A DNA stretch of 64,000 nt, from assembly GCF_036287235.1 (NCBI RefSeq), contig NZ_CP142850.1, positions 2,757,336 to 2,821,335 of the forward strand. The letters are read 5' to 3'. Of the stretch, positions 33,223 through 42,249 are shown one piece after another. The position numbers and the translations under genes are program-made. Source of the stretch: Exiguobacterium sp. 9-2. Lineage in GTDB: Bacteria > Bacillota > Bacilli > Exiguobacteriales > Exiguobacteriaceae. Below the pieces are notes generated by a model. That model had not been told where the DNA came from and made no database searches. It saw nothing but the letters and a program-made list of their open reading frames with translations. How positions within the stretch are numbered: the first letter of the stretch is position 1; each line of letters opens with the position of its first letter.

Positions 33223-34136
33223 AATTAAAATTTTTCCTGTTCGTCCTCCTCAGCACAGTCTTGCTTGCTACTTGTTCGACACCAGCAGAAGATAACGGAA
33301 AGCTGAAGGTCGTTGCGACGTATTCAATCCTCGCTGATCTCGCCCGCGAAGTTGGTCGTGAACACGTTGATGTTCACAGCATGGTTAAGATCGGGGCAAA
33401 TCCGCATGAGTATGATCCACTTCCGGCAGACGTACAAGCGATGGCGGATGCGGATGTCGTTTTCTATAACGGTCTAAATCTTGAAGCCGGCGGTGCTTGG
33501 TTCGACAAACTTCGGGCAACGACCAGTAAAGATGCGTCTGACGCGCCAGTCTATCGTTTAAGTCAAGGTGTCGAACCAAAGTACCTGACGACAAAAGGCA
33601 AGGAATCAGAAACCGATCCGCACGCGTGGCTCGATGTGAGTAACGGCATTCAATACGTCGAAAACGTCAAGCAGGCATTGATCAAGGAAGATCCGAAGCA
33701 CAAAGCGGACTACGAGAAAAATGCCGAGGCTTACATCAAACAACTGCAGACGCTTGATCAGGAAGCGAAAAAGCAGTTTGCCGACATTCCGAAAGCAGAA
33801 CGTCACCTCGTCACGAGTGAAGGTGCCTTTAAATACTTCGGAACTGCCTATGACGTCAAAGCGGATTATATTTGGGAGATCAACTCGGATAATCAAGGAA
33901 CGCCGGCACAAGTCCGCCGGATCGTCGATACGATCAAGGAGCAAGACATCCCTGTCCTATTCGTCGAAACAAGCGTCGACCGGCGGAGTATGGAGACTGT
34001 CTCTCGTGAGACCGGCGTTCCGATCGCTGGCACACTTTTCACCGACTCGCTCGGAGCACCCGGTAAAGACGGCGACACGTACTACAGTATGATGCAAGCG
34101 AACATCAAGACGATCACACAAGCACTCACGAAATAA
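33219..34136 (+). CDS. mntA: Manganese-binding lipoprotein of the ABC transporter
   Basis: A 305-residue cluster A-I (ZnuA/MntA-like) solute-binding protein. Metal ligands fit the His in GANPHEYDPLPADV, the His in DPHAWLDV, the Glu in VTSEGAFKYFGTAYD and the Asp in LFTDSLG; the long His-rich loop of zinc-specific relatives is absent, which supports manganese. The signal peptide ends LLATCS; Thr18 at the -1 position of the lipobox is unusual, since Gly, Ala or Ser is expected before Cys19. The start overlaps the mntC stop by four bases. Confidence 0.92.
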   Translation: MKLKFFLFVLLSTVLLATCSTPAEDNGKLKVVATYSILADLAREVGREHVDVHSMVKIGANPHEYDPLPADVQAMADADVVFYNGLNLEAGGAWFDKLRATTSKDASDAPVYRLSQGVEPKYLTTKGKESETDPHAWLDVSNGIQYVENVKQALIKEDPKHKADYEKNAEAYIKQLQTLDQEAKKQFADIPKAERHLVTSEGAFKYFGTAYDVKADYIWEINSDNQGTPAQVRRIVDTIKEQDIPVLFVETSVDRRSMETVSRETGVPIAGTLFTDSLGAPGKDGDTYYSMMQANIKTITQALTK

Positions 34137-34212
34137 GCGTCAATAAATCGTCATGCTTTCATCGTTTTACTTTCCTTATAATGAAGGTAAGACAATGAAA
34201 GAGAGGCCGACT

Positions 34213-34725
34213 ATGCAAAGACGACTGTATCGTTTTGGACTTCCACTTAGTCTCAGCCTGTTGCTCGCTGCATGCGGGACGGCTGAACAGACGGATACTC
34301 CAAAAACAGAACACACGAATCACGAAGATCACGCTGATCATGCCAGTCACGGTGCCGATGATCAACTCGAGAAGACCGCGGGACCGGACACGTTACCTGC
34401 TTTTCTCGATGAGCAGGATCAATCGATTCAAACAATCTATCGCTCCGTCGCTAAACATCCCGATTTATTGAAGAAGATGCCATGTTATTGCGGTTGTGGT
34501 GAATCTGCGGGTCATACGAGCAACTATGACTGCTTCATCGAAGAACAGAATGCTACGTCAACGACCTGGACGACGCACGGCATTACGTGTGGTACGTGTC
34601 TCGATATCGCGGCACAGTCGATCGTCGCTTATCAAAAAGATAGCTCCGTCAAGGAAATTCGGACTGCAATCGATCAAACTTATGCGAAGACCGGTGTCAC
34701 ACCGACGCCAACGCCAGCACTTTAA
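34213..34725 (+). CDS. PCYCGC-motif lipoprotein
   Basis: A 170-residue secreted lipoprotein. The start at 34213 follows GAGAGG by 6 bases. The signal peptide ends in LLAAC, then comes a His/Asp-rich linker (HTNHEDHADHASHGADD), then the domain that names the family, MPCYCGCGE, with more cysteines in YDCFIEEQ and ITCGTCLDIA. The paired Cys/His residues suggest metal or redox binding outside the membrane. Family function is unknown. It lies just downstream of the manganese operon but has its own start region. Confidence 0.85.
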   Translation: MQRRLYRFGLPLSLSLLLAACGTAEQTDTPKTEHTNHEDHADHASHGADDQLEKTAGPDTLPAFLDEQDQSIQTIYRSVAKHPDLLKKMPCYCGCGESAGHTSNYDCFIEEQNATSTTWTTHGITCGTCLDIAAQSIVAYQKDSSVKEIRTAIDQTYAKTGVTPTPTPAL

Positions 34726-34726
34726 T

Positions 34727-34778
34727 AAACAGTCCGCCCTCCTCGCGATGAACGTAAGGAAAGGCGGACTGTTTTTTT
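34727..34778 (+). terminator. Terminator after the PCYCGC gene
   Basis: ACAGTCCGCC (34729-34738) and GGCGGACTGT (34763-34772), then a T tract. Confidence 0.85.
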
Positions 34779-34796
34779 ATCTCATGTGGAGCGTTC

Positions 34797-35222
34797 TTAA
34801 CTTCTAGCTCGCAAGACGAGCGGTCGACCCGACAACAGCTCATCCAGTTGATAGTACGTATGTGCCCGAATCGGTCGATCCGTTCGTGGTAAGTGACGAA
34901 GTTCATATGCTACTTCGAGTAAGTAAAATTTGTATTCCTCCCCTTCATCAAAACCAAAGCTTGCGCGACGTTCTTCGATATACGCAAGGACACGCTCCTG
35001 TTGCGAGAACGAGAGCCGCTGGACTTGTGGGGCGAGTGCCTCGTGCGGAGAGAGCACGATTTCCCGCTCCGTGCGATACAGTCGATGCATGACGCCACCA
35101 CTTTGACGTAAGGCAATCAAACGCGCGGGTCGATACGGACGGGGGTGCGGATGAGCATGGACGAGGTAACGTTCAATCGTGACTTGAGTCGTTCCTGCCG
35201 GTAGAGAGATGACGTCATACAT
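34797..35222 (-). CDS. Hypothetical cytosolic protein
   Basis: A 141-residue protein I do not recognise. It begins MYDVISLPAGTTQVTIERYL after GAGAAGGAGCG and contains a basic, Pro/His-rich stretch (HAHPHPRPYRPARL) and a helical C-terminal half (QQERVLAYIEERRASFGFDEGEEYKFYLLEVAYELRHL). There is no signal peptide or membrane helix. It is divergent from the ADH-like gene. Reality is supported by a good ribosome binding site and full codon use; function is unknown. Confidence 0.65.
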   Translation of the reverse strand: MYDVISLPAGTTQVTIERYLVHAHPHPRPYRPARLIALRQSGGVMHRLYRTEREIVLSPHEALAPQVQRLSFSQQERVLAYIEERRASFGFDEGEEYKFYLLEVAYELRHLPRTDRPIRAHTYYQLDELLSGRPLVLRARS

Positions 35223-35402
35223 ACAAAATCGCTCCTTCTCGAAAATGGATAGCTACTCTCATATGCTACCATATCTATCCAGCATTCTTCCGTTGATGAC
35301 AGAAGGGGAATCCGTTTTCAAAGTTTCGCAACTGGTTTTAAGACCGAGCGGGCGTGGAACAGATGGAGAGAAACGATTCCTATCTGGAAAGGATGATTGT
35401 TG

Positions 35403-36425
35403 ATGTCGAATATGTCCGCTGTCGGTTTCCACCGACACTTACCTTTAACGGAACAAGATAGTCTGATTGATCTGGAACTACTACGACCAGAAGCAACAGG
35501 ACACGATCTCTTAGTTGAGATCAAAGCTGTCTCCGTCAACCCGGTCGATACGAAAGTCCGTGCCCACGGGAAAGACGAAGACGCCCCGAAGGTCATCGGT
35601 TATGATGCAGCGGGAGTCGTCGTTGAAGTCGGCGATGATGCCTCCCTCTTCCAAGTCGGTGATGAAGTGTATTACGCTGGTGCAATTCAGCGCCCTGGAT
35701 CAAACAGCGACTTCCAACTCGTCGATGAACGAATTGTCGCTAAAAAACCGGAACGGTTGACGTTCAGTGAAGCGGCTGCTCTCCCGTTGACGACGCTGAC
35801 AGCCTATGAAGCATTGACCGATCGTCTCGGATTGACGTTTGATGCTAAGTCGAATCTTAAGAAGACAATCCTCATCATCGGAGCCGCTGGCGGTGTCGGT
35901 TCGATTGCGACACAACTTGCGAATCACGCTGGATTGACGGTCATCGGTACCGCGTCACGCGACGAGACGATTGATTGGGCGAAGGAACACGGTGCGCATC
36001 ATACGATCAATCACCACGACGCATTCCGTCCTCAGCTCGAAGCCCTCGGTTACAAATACGTTGACTATATCTTCTGTCTCAATGCGACGGACCAACATTT
36101 CGAGACGATGGTCGATGTGATCGCACCGCAAGGGAAAATCTGTAGCATCGTCGAGACGAATCAAAAACTCGATTTAAGTGCGCTCCAACAAAAGAGTGCG
36201 ACGTTCGTCTGGGAATTCATGTTCACGCGCCCGCTGTTTGCGACAGATGATATGATTCGCCAACATGAGATTCTGACGCAAGTCGCAGCATGGATCGAAG
36301 AGCATACGCTCGAGACGACGGTGACACAGACATTGATCGGCATGAACGCCGACAATCTAAAAGAAGCACACCGTCTCGTCGAAAGTGGAAAAACGATTGG
36401 AAAGATTGTCGTTGAACATCATTAA
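35403..36425 (+). CDS. Zinc-type alcohol dehydrogenase-like quinone oxidoreductase
   Basis: A 340-residue medium-chain dehydrogenase/reductase of the zeta-crystallin-like branch (TIGR02817 style). The substrate domain has VSVNPVDTKVRAHG and VIGYDAAGVVVEVGDD; the NADPH-binding site is ILIIGAAGGVGSIATQLA. The catalytic zinc Cys/His ligands of true ADHs are not evident, pointing to a quinone or enoyl reductase. The ATG at 35403 follows GGAAAGGA by 9 bases; two in-frame TTG codons just upstream are less likely. Confidence 0.88.
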   Translation: MSNMSAVGFHRHLPLTEQDSLIDLELLRPEATGHDLLVEIKAVSVNPVDTKVRAHGKDEDAPKVIGYDAAGVVVEVGDDASLFQVGDEVYYAGAIQRPGSNSDFQLVDERIVAKKPERLTFSEAAALPLTTLTAYEALTDRLGLTFDAKSNLKKTILIIGAAGGVGSIATQLANHAGLTVIGTASRDETIDWAKEHGAHHTINHHDAFRPQLEALGYKYVDYIFCLNATDQHFETMVDVIAPQGKICSIVETNQKLDLSALQQKSATFVWEFMFTRPLFATDDMIRQHEILTQVAAWIEEHTLETTVTQTLIGMNADNLKEAHRLVESGKTIGKIVVEHH

Positions 36426-36436
36426 TAGGTATCGAA

Positions 36437-36470
36437 GTAGGATGAGACTAGGCTCTCGTCCTGCTTTTTT
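36437..36470 (+). terminator. Terminator of the ADH-like gene
   Basis: GTAGGATGAGA pairs with TCTCGTCCTGC, then T6. Confidence 0.8.
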
Positions 36471-36639
36471 GTCGTTCTTTATTTTCTTGTGAACGTGAAT
36501 CTCTTATTTTGAAGATATTTTATACATTATGACTATATTTATCCGTCTAAAAAATGTACGATTACGGTAACAAATATTCCAATGTAATACATCTAATCGA
36601 CCCTCGACTCACATATACAAAGGAGCATCCATAATCCAT

Positions 36640-39072
36640 ATGCGAAAATGGTTCAATCAAAAGATCAGTCGACAGATCATGTCGTCATTTTATCTCATTC
36701 TTATTACCTTATCCGTCTCCTCTTTGGCTGCTTATTTTTATACGAACCACCAAGTCATGGATGCCAAACAAGAGCTCGATGCGATCAGCATGCGCGAAGA
36801 TCGGGCGACGAAACTCTGGGACGATTGGCAGTCCCTTCAATACGAGATGCGGGGCTATATCGTCTTCGGAGATGACGCCGTGCTCGACGTGATTGATGAA
36901 AAGAAGGCATCACTCGAACAACAGACGGCTTGGTTTGAAAAGAATCGCTTATATAAAGCGGATCAAATCTATGCGTCTGATATCCGGTCGCTCTATAATT
37001 CTTATACAAATTTCGTCATGCCCAGCTTGATTAAATACGTCCAAGCAAAGCAATCGGGCACGATTGACGAGCGTTTCCTGCAGATGCCGAGTCTAAAAGC
37101 GATGATGCCACAAGTACCTCGGGACCCGAATCGGAAGTTCAAGATGAATGCCTCGAACAGTGAAACGATGCGTAAAAGTGTCAACACGATGGAGAGTACG
37201 TTCACGAACTACCGGAGTAGTCTCCGCGCGAAAGAACTCGGTGCAAAAGAACAGCTTGTCACGCAGACGAAGTACGCTGAGTGGATTTGGCTCGTCAACC
37301 TGATCGTGTTGTTCCTCGTCATCTTGCTGATCGTCCGCCCGTTCATCGAACGGACGACGCGACAAATCCACCTTCTCAGCAAGGAGAGCAAGCTCCTTGC
37401 AAGTGGTGAGCATACGTTACCGTTGATTCCGCTGAACCGTGCTGACGAGATCGGTGAATTGAGTAAATCGTTCCATCAGATGGCGACAGCCTTGATTGAA
37501 AACAAACACCAATTGATGTCGACGAACGTTAATCTCGAAGATGCGTTGAAACTGACGCAACGGAACGAGTCCCATTTACGGCTACGTAATCAATTGACGG
37601 AGACACTTGCGTCGCGTGATAGCATCAGTGCCTATCCTGCCGTCATTCAAAAGATGGTTGAAATCACGAATGCGACGCAAGGTGCCTTGATTTTCAAAGA
37701 TGGTACGAAAGTGATCGATATCGTCTTTTATCCGCAGACACCGCTCACAGTCGAAGATTGGATGCCAACGATTGAGCCGTTATTACGTGAGTCGCGACAA
37801 GACAAACGACCGCATACGCAGTTCGAAGATGAAGTCGCGCGCGCTGTCACACCGGTTCTTGATCCGAGTCAAAATGAGATCATCGCCTATATCTTCTTGT
37901 CCCGTAATCAGGATCGGTTTGATCGTTACGAGCAGGAAGAACTCGCTGCCTTCGCGCGTCAGCTAGCGTTGTCACTCCTACGGATGCGGACGTTCGACGA
38001 GATTGAACGCGAACGGGAAAAAACAGCGCGACTGTTGAACTCGATCCGTGAATCGATCGTCTATATCGAACCAGAAGGTGACATCCAGTTGATCAACCGA
38101 CCATTGCTCGATCTGTTTGACCATCCGGTTGATGACAGTCTCGATGAGAATGGGCTGATGAACATCACTCCGTCTGTCGTTCAACTCAAGCATCGCGTCG
38201 ACCAACTACCGGAATTCGAACGTTACTTGAAAAAGACGTTCGTGAAACGAGAAATCGGTGAAGGAACCACCTTCTCGATCGATCAAGAGCGACGCTTCAT
38301 CAAGACGTACTCCGAGAGCATTCATTATGGTGGACAGTTCCGCGGGATTCTACTCGTCTTACGTGACGTGACGAATGAAGTCGAGATTGACCGGATCAAA
38401 AACGAACTCGTCTCGACGATCTCACACGAACTGCGGACACCACTCTCGTCGATCTATGGCTTTACTGAGCTGATGATTCAGCGTGACCTACCACCGAAAC
38501 GACAGAAGAAGTATCTCGAAGCGGTCCATTCGGAAACAGAACGTCTCTCGCTGTTGATCAATGACTTCCTCGACTTGCAACGGATGGAAGCAAACCGTCA
38601 GGAATATGAGATGGCACCGTTCGATATCGTCGCGATGATTCGGGATTTGAAACAGTTGCATAGTCTGTCGTCTTCTTCCCACGCGATTGAAATATTCCGA
38701 AACGTCGAACCATTGATCGTCGAAGGGGATGCGAAGAAGATTCGCCAATTATTCAGTAACCTGATCAACAATGCGATCAAATACTCACCAGCTGGTGGAA
38801 CGATCGATATTCAACTGACGCGACACGCGTCACGTGTCACGGTCGCGATTCAAGATGAGGGTATCGGGATCCCAGCTTCTGCGATGAGTAACCTGTTCCA
38901 AAAATTCTATCGTGTTGACAATTCGGACACCCGTCAAATCGGCGGTACTGGTCTTGGGCTCTCGATCTGTCGCGAAATTGCGCGTGGACATGATGGAGAA
39001 ATCCATGTCGAGTCGATCGAAGGACAAGGCTCGACGTTCACAGTCGAACTTCCGTTGACACAAAACACATGA
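36640..39072 (+). CDS. Membrane sensor histidine kinase (orphan)
   Basis: An 810-residue kinase. Order: TM1 (about 12-34), an extracellular helical sensor of CHASE3-like size (35-220), TM2 (IWLVNLIVLFLVILLIV, about 222-240), HAMP (240-295), a coiled linker, a GAF-like domain (320-465), a PAS-like domain (about 470-590), HisKA with the phospho-acceptor His596 (ISHELRTPLSSIYGF), and HATPase_c (N-box NNAIKYSP, G1 DEGIGIP, G2 GTGLGLSI). No response-regulator gene lies beside it, so the partner is elsewhere. The AAAGGAG site is 14 bases from the ATG, rather far. Confidence 0.9.
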   Translation: MRKWFNQKISRQIMSSFYLILITLSVSSLAAYFYTNHQVMDAKQELDAISMREDRATKLWDDWQSLQYEMRGYIVFGDDAVLDVIDEKKASLEQQTAWFEKNRLYKADQIYASDIRSLYNSYTNFVMPSLIKYVQAKQSGTIDERFLQMPSLKAMMPQVPRDPNRKFKMNASNSETMRKSVNTMESTFTNYRSSLRAKELGAKEQLVTQTKYAEWIWLVNLIVLFLVILLIVRPFIERTTRQIHLLSKESKLLASGEHTLPLIPLNRADEIGELSKSFHQMATALIENKHQLMSTNVNLEDALKLTQRNESHLRLRNQLTETLASRDSISAYPAVIQKMVEITNATQGALIFKDGTKVIDIVFYPQTPLTVEDWMPTIEPLLRESRQDKRPHTQFEDEVARAVTPVLDPSQNEIIAYIFLSRNQDRFDRYEQEELAAFARQLALSLLRMRTFDEIEREREKTARLLNSIRESIVYIEPEGDIQLINRPLLDLFDHPVDDSLDENGLMNITPSVVQLKHRVDQLPEFERYLKKTFVKREIGEGTTFSIDQERRFIKTYSESIHYGGQFRGILLVLRDVTNEVEIDRIKNELVSTISHELRTPLSSIYGFTELMIQRDLPPKRQKKYLEAVHSETERLSLLINDFLDLQRMEANRQEYEMAPFDIVAMIRDLKQLHSLSSSSHAIEIFRNVEPLIVEGDAKKIRQLFSNLINNAIKYSPAGGTIDIQLTRHASRVTVAIQDEGIGIPASAMSNLFQKFYRVDNSDTRQIGGTGLGLSICREIARGHDGEIHVESIEGQGSTFTVELPLTQNT

Positions 39073-39080
39073 TGCATACG

Positions 39081-39120
39081 AAAAAGCGCCAGAATGCGAA
39101 TCAGCATTCCGGCGCTTTTT
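39081..39120. terminator. Bidirectional terminator between kinase and wrbA
   Basis: AAGCGCCAGAATGC pairs with GCATTCCGGCGCTT, flanked by A and T tracts. Confidence 0.88.
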
Positions 39121-39133
39121 GAATTAGGTAATG

Positions 39134-39736
39134 TTATGAGTTAAGACGGCTTGCCACTTCAACCGTCCGTTTCGCTTGATGGCGCACGGCTGGTTCGACT
39201 GATTCAACCATGTTACCGTCTTGGTCGACAGTGACCGATGTACCATATGGATTTCCGCCCGCTGCGAACAAGACAGGATCCGAATAACCTGGTGCCGCAA
39301 CGATTGCACCCCAGTGGAACATCGTCGTATAAACTGCGAGAACAGTCGCTTCCTGACCGCCATGCGGATTCTGTGCCGACGACATCGCACTGACGACTTT
39401 ATTGACGAGTTTGCCTTGTGCCCACAGTCCGCCTGTCGTGTCGAGGAACTGTTGGAATTGTCCTGGGACATGACCGTAACGTGTCGGGACGCTAAAGATA
39501 ATCGCATCTGCCCAGTCGAGTAGATCCGGTGTCGCTTCTTCGATATCACGTGTGGCTTCCGCATGCTTTTGCCACAATGGGTTCGAAGCGATCGCTTCTG
39601 CTGGGGCTGTCTCCTTGATTTTCGCAAGACGGACTTCCGCCCCTGCTGCTTCTCCCGCTTCTTTTGCCCATGAGGCAAGTTGATGGTTCGTTCCGGTTGC
39701 GCTGTAATAGATGACCGCTAGTTTCACGTTTGACAT
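39134..39736 (-). CDS. wrbA: NAD(P)H:quinone oxidoreductase, WrbA type
   Basis: A 200-residue flavodoxin-fold FMN enzyme that reduces quinones by two electrons, protecting against oxidative stress. The start at 39736 (MSNVKLAVIYYSATGTNHQL) follows AAAGGAG; the FMN phosphate loop is SATGTNHQ, and TRYGHVPGQFQQFLD and GGQEATVLAVYTTMFHWG are WrbA signatures. A sigma-B-like promoter candidate lies upstream, which would fit a general stress role. Confidence 0.9.
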   Translation of the reverse strand: MSNVKLAVIYYSATGTNHQLASWAKEAGEAAGAEVRLAKIKETAPAEAIASNPLWQKHAEATRDIEEATPDLLDWADAIIFSVPTRYGHVPGQFQQFLDTTGGLWAQGKLVNKVVSAMSSAQNPHGGQEATVLAVYTTMFHWGAIVAAPGYSDPVLFAAGGNPYGTSVTVDQDGNMVESVEPAVRHQAKRTVEVASRLNS

Positions 39737-39791
39737 GACTTCGCTCCTTTGTTTAAAAGACAGTGACGGACGATGGACGTACACGCTTTCT

Positions 39792-39816
39792 ATTCCCGCT
39801 TTCTGCGCAAATTAAC
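39792..39816 (-). promoter_or_regulatory. Candidate sigma-B promoter of wrbA
   Basis: Minus-strand GTTAAT (39811-39816), a 13-base spacer and GGGAAT (39792-39797), compared with the sigma-B consensus GTTTAA-N12-15-GGGTAT. A palindrome TTGAATTCAA lies just upstream (39826-39835). Confidence 0.4.
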
Positions 39817-39887
39817 GTCAATTGTTTGAATTCAAGAGGAAATTCTGTCCAATTCTTCAACCAAACGTTTGAACCAAAGACCATTTT

Positions 39888-39938
39888 AAAACAAAACAGG
39901 AATCCCGTAAGACATTTTCTGCCTTGAAGGATTCCTGT
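39888..39938 (-). terminator. Terminator of the 715-residue secreted protein gene
   Basis: CAGGAATCC / GGATTCCTG arms (39929-39937 and 39897-39905), then a U-rich tract on the minus strand. Confidence 0.75.
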
Positions 39939-39946
39939 CCGCTCAC

Positions 39947-42094
39947 TTATTTAACGGTTAAACTAAAGGTCTTACTCTTACGCAGCTTGATCGACTCCGC
40001 GTGTACCGTGACCCGAGTGCCTCGTTTTTGCTTCGGGAACGTCATCGTTTGTGTCTTACCGGTTGCGAGTTTCGTGTACCGCTTCTTATTGATTGTGACG
40101 ACGATCGTCTTTCCTTTCGTCGCTTTGACTTTCCATGATGTACTCGTCGGACTGAGTGACGTCGTATACGACTTGAGTGTTGGATTGGCTGCTGCCACGA
40201 CTTTCTGCCCGGAGACTTGAAGTTGTGTTCCTTTACGGGCAACGAACGTCACGACTTGTCCAACCTTCAATGGTTTTGTCTTAATCGCAAAACTCTGCGT
40301 TTTCTTACGATCGATATATGCCGTATATTTCCCATCAATATACAGCTTTCCGTAATCGGCATCTCCATCAAGAATTCCTTCGATCGTCGTGTGTTCATCC
40401 GTTAGGGGTGCGGATAGATTACTGTAAATCATCACGCTATCTTTCAAAGAGAGTGATTTCGTAGGATACTCACCACTTCGTGTAATACGATATGACGCTA
40501 AGTCATTCGTATATGGAATTGTGATCTCTGTCTTTTTCGTTGCTGGAACAGATTGAATTTGTCGTTTCCCTGCATAGATTTTATAGATACCGCCTTCTTT
40601 GGCACTTTCTAAGCGGTATGTAATGAATTTAAAATTATCGTTTTTCGACTGGGTAATGCGTGGCACTTCATAACCTGCGACGGTCCGGTTCACGGATGCT
40701 TCTTGATTGAAGTCTCGTGTATTTCCGAACGTCCAACGCGTCACCTGACCGACAAGATTTTTCGTCGACACGTTGATTTGGACACGTCCTGTCTCATCGG
40801 AGGCAGCTCTTCCGATGAGGACGCCATCTTTTCCATAGACCGTCACCGGAACATCGCTTTGATTGATGTTAAAGCTATAGGATGTTGTACCTTCCTTAAT
40901 GGTTGGAATCGCTGAACCCTGAGCTGTTAAATAACGCTGGTATTGATAACGTGTCAGGTCCTCCAAGACCTTACCGGTTTCAGTCGTGTATATCGTCCGA
41001 TACTCACTATACGGTAAACGTTTCGGAATCGTCGTGATCGTGAACAGCTCGTTTTTCAGTTCGACATTCCCAGTGAACGATAATTTACTGGGCTCAACGA
41101 TACCTGTCGTTCCATCTATACGCGTCAGCTCAACGCTAGGAGCTAGAACCGTTCCTTCGAGCAACGTCGTATCATCCTTCGTCAAGTCATTGATTGCGAT
41201 CGGTTGGCGCAAATAAGACGCAAACGATAACATCGTCGCTTGATCCTTGCTCCGGTAGATGGCTTTTCCATCCGCTAACAGTTCATTCGCTAATTGCTTT
41301 GAATGGTCAACGAGTGTCGTCAGTTGCCCACTCGCCGTATCTAAGTAGAATAACGATGACTCGTTTGACGAACTAACATCGACCAGTTGAACGTATAATC
41401 CGTCTTTCGTTTCGTACGCTCCCTCAACGTAATATCCTCGTGAGACTTTCGGTAAGGTGATTTGTTGATTGGTCACGACTTGACGCAATGTGTCCTGTTC
41501 ATCATCTAAGATCCAGTCATTGGTTAAAGGCGAGAACCGCTTCACGTCAACGGAACGGACTTTCGAGAATGTACCGTCCAGATTTACATCATACAAATCG
41601 GCACTGTCTTCTCGTTGGATCGAGAAGCGATTCGGTCCAATCCACTGCAACTGATTTTGAGAAGTCACCTCTAACGTATCCCGCGTAACGAATTGATTCC
41701 CTTCACGGATAAAGATTGATATATCATCAAACGAGGTATACCCTAGCACCATATCGTGATTCAAGACACGCAGGTACCTCTTGTCTTCTGGAAGCGTCAG
41801 CAGTTCCGAAGCTCCCGTCTTCGCATCAACCAAATAATAAGGCTTTTCAGTCTCATCTCCATAATAATCTTGGTACAAGAATAACGTTTTATCGGCTGAT
41901 GTCGCTCGTAGTTCCATGTACGGTGAGACGTCTTTTGGATAAGGCGTCGTCTCTTTTGTCTCTAAATCATAAAATCCAACGATTGCTTGATCTTTCGTTT
42001 TGACGTCGTACGGTGCAGCATCCGCGGTGACAGAGAGCGTCATCCATGTACCGTAGATCAGCACGGCACTTCCCATCCAATGTTTCCAGTTCAT
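39947..42094 (-). CDS. Large secreted protein with propeller-like and Ig-like regions
   Basis: A 715-residue exported protein with a signal peptide (SAVLIYGTWMTLSVTADAAPYD). The N-terminal 300 residues have repeated short strands such as VGFYDLETKE, YYLVDAKTG and FYLDTASGQL, like a six- or seven-bladed propeller. The C-terminal half is beta-rich and very basic, ending in modules with SFAIKTKPLKVGQVVTFVARKGTQL and GKTIVVTINKKRY, resembling bacterial Ig-like folds. There is no LPXTG or membrane anchor; the basic tail could bind teichoic acids. It is divergent from an LTA-synthase-like gene. Unknown function. Confidence 0.75.
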   Translation of the reverse strand: MNWKHWMGSAVLIYGTWMTLSVTADAAPYDVKTKDQAIVGFYDLETKETTPYPKDVSPYMELRATSADKTLFLYQDYYGDETEKPYYLVDAKTGASELLTLPEDKRYLRVLNHDMVLGYTSFDDISIFIREGNQFVTRDTLEVTSQNQLQWIGPNRFSIQREDSADLYDVNLDGTFSKVRSVDVKRFSPLTNDWILDDEQDTLRQVVTNQQITLPKVSRGYYVEGAYETKDGLYVQLVDVSSSNESSLFYLDTASGQLTTLVDHSKQLANELLADGKAIYRSKDQATMLSFASYLRQPIAINDLTKDDTTLLEGTVLAPSVELTRIDGTTGIVEPSKLSFTGNVELKNELFTITTIPKRLPYSEYRTIYTTETGKVLEDLTRYQYQRYLTAQGSAIPTIKEGTTSYSFNINQSDVPVTVYGKDGVLIGRAASDETGRVQINVSTKNLVGQVTRWTFGNTRDFNQEASVNRTVAGYEVPRITQSKNDNFKFITYRLESAKEGGIYKIYAGKRQIQSVPATKKTEITIPYTNDLASYRITRSGEYPTKSLSLKDSVMIYSNLSAPLTDEHTTIEGILDGDADYGKLYIDGKYTAYIDRKKTQSFAIKTKPLKVGQVVTFVARKGTQLQVSGQKVVAAANPTLKSYTTSLSPTSTSWKVKATKGKTIVVTINKKRYTKLATGKTQTMTFPKQKRGTRVTVHAESIKLRKSKTFSLTVK

Positions 42095-42188
42095 CTATGT
42101 AGAACATCCTTTCAAAAATAAGTGATTAATTCTATTTTATTCCATATCCAGTCATTCTTCTAATGTTTTTTGAAGAAAACACTCAAGC

Positions 42189-42214
42189 GTTCGACACGTT
42201 TCGATTCAGGGTAA
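42189..42214 (+). promoter_or_regulatory. Candidate sigma-B promoter of the LTA-synthase-like gene
   Basis: GTTCGA (42189-42194), a 14-base spacer and GGGTAA (42209-42214), near the sigma-B consensus, 35 bases before the ATG. Confidence 0.4.
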
Positions 42215-42249
42215 AGACTGTGTGACGACACACGTAAGGAGTACTGACC

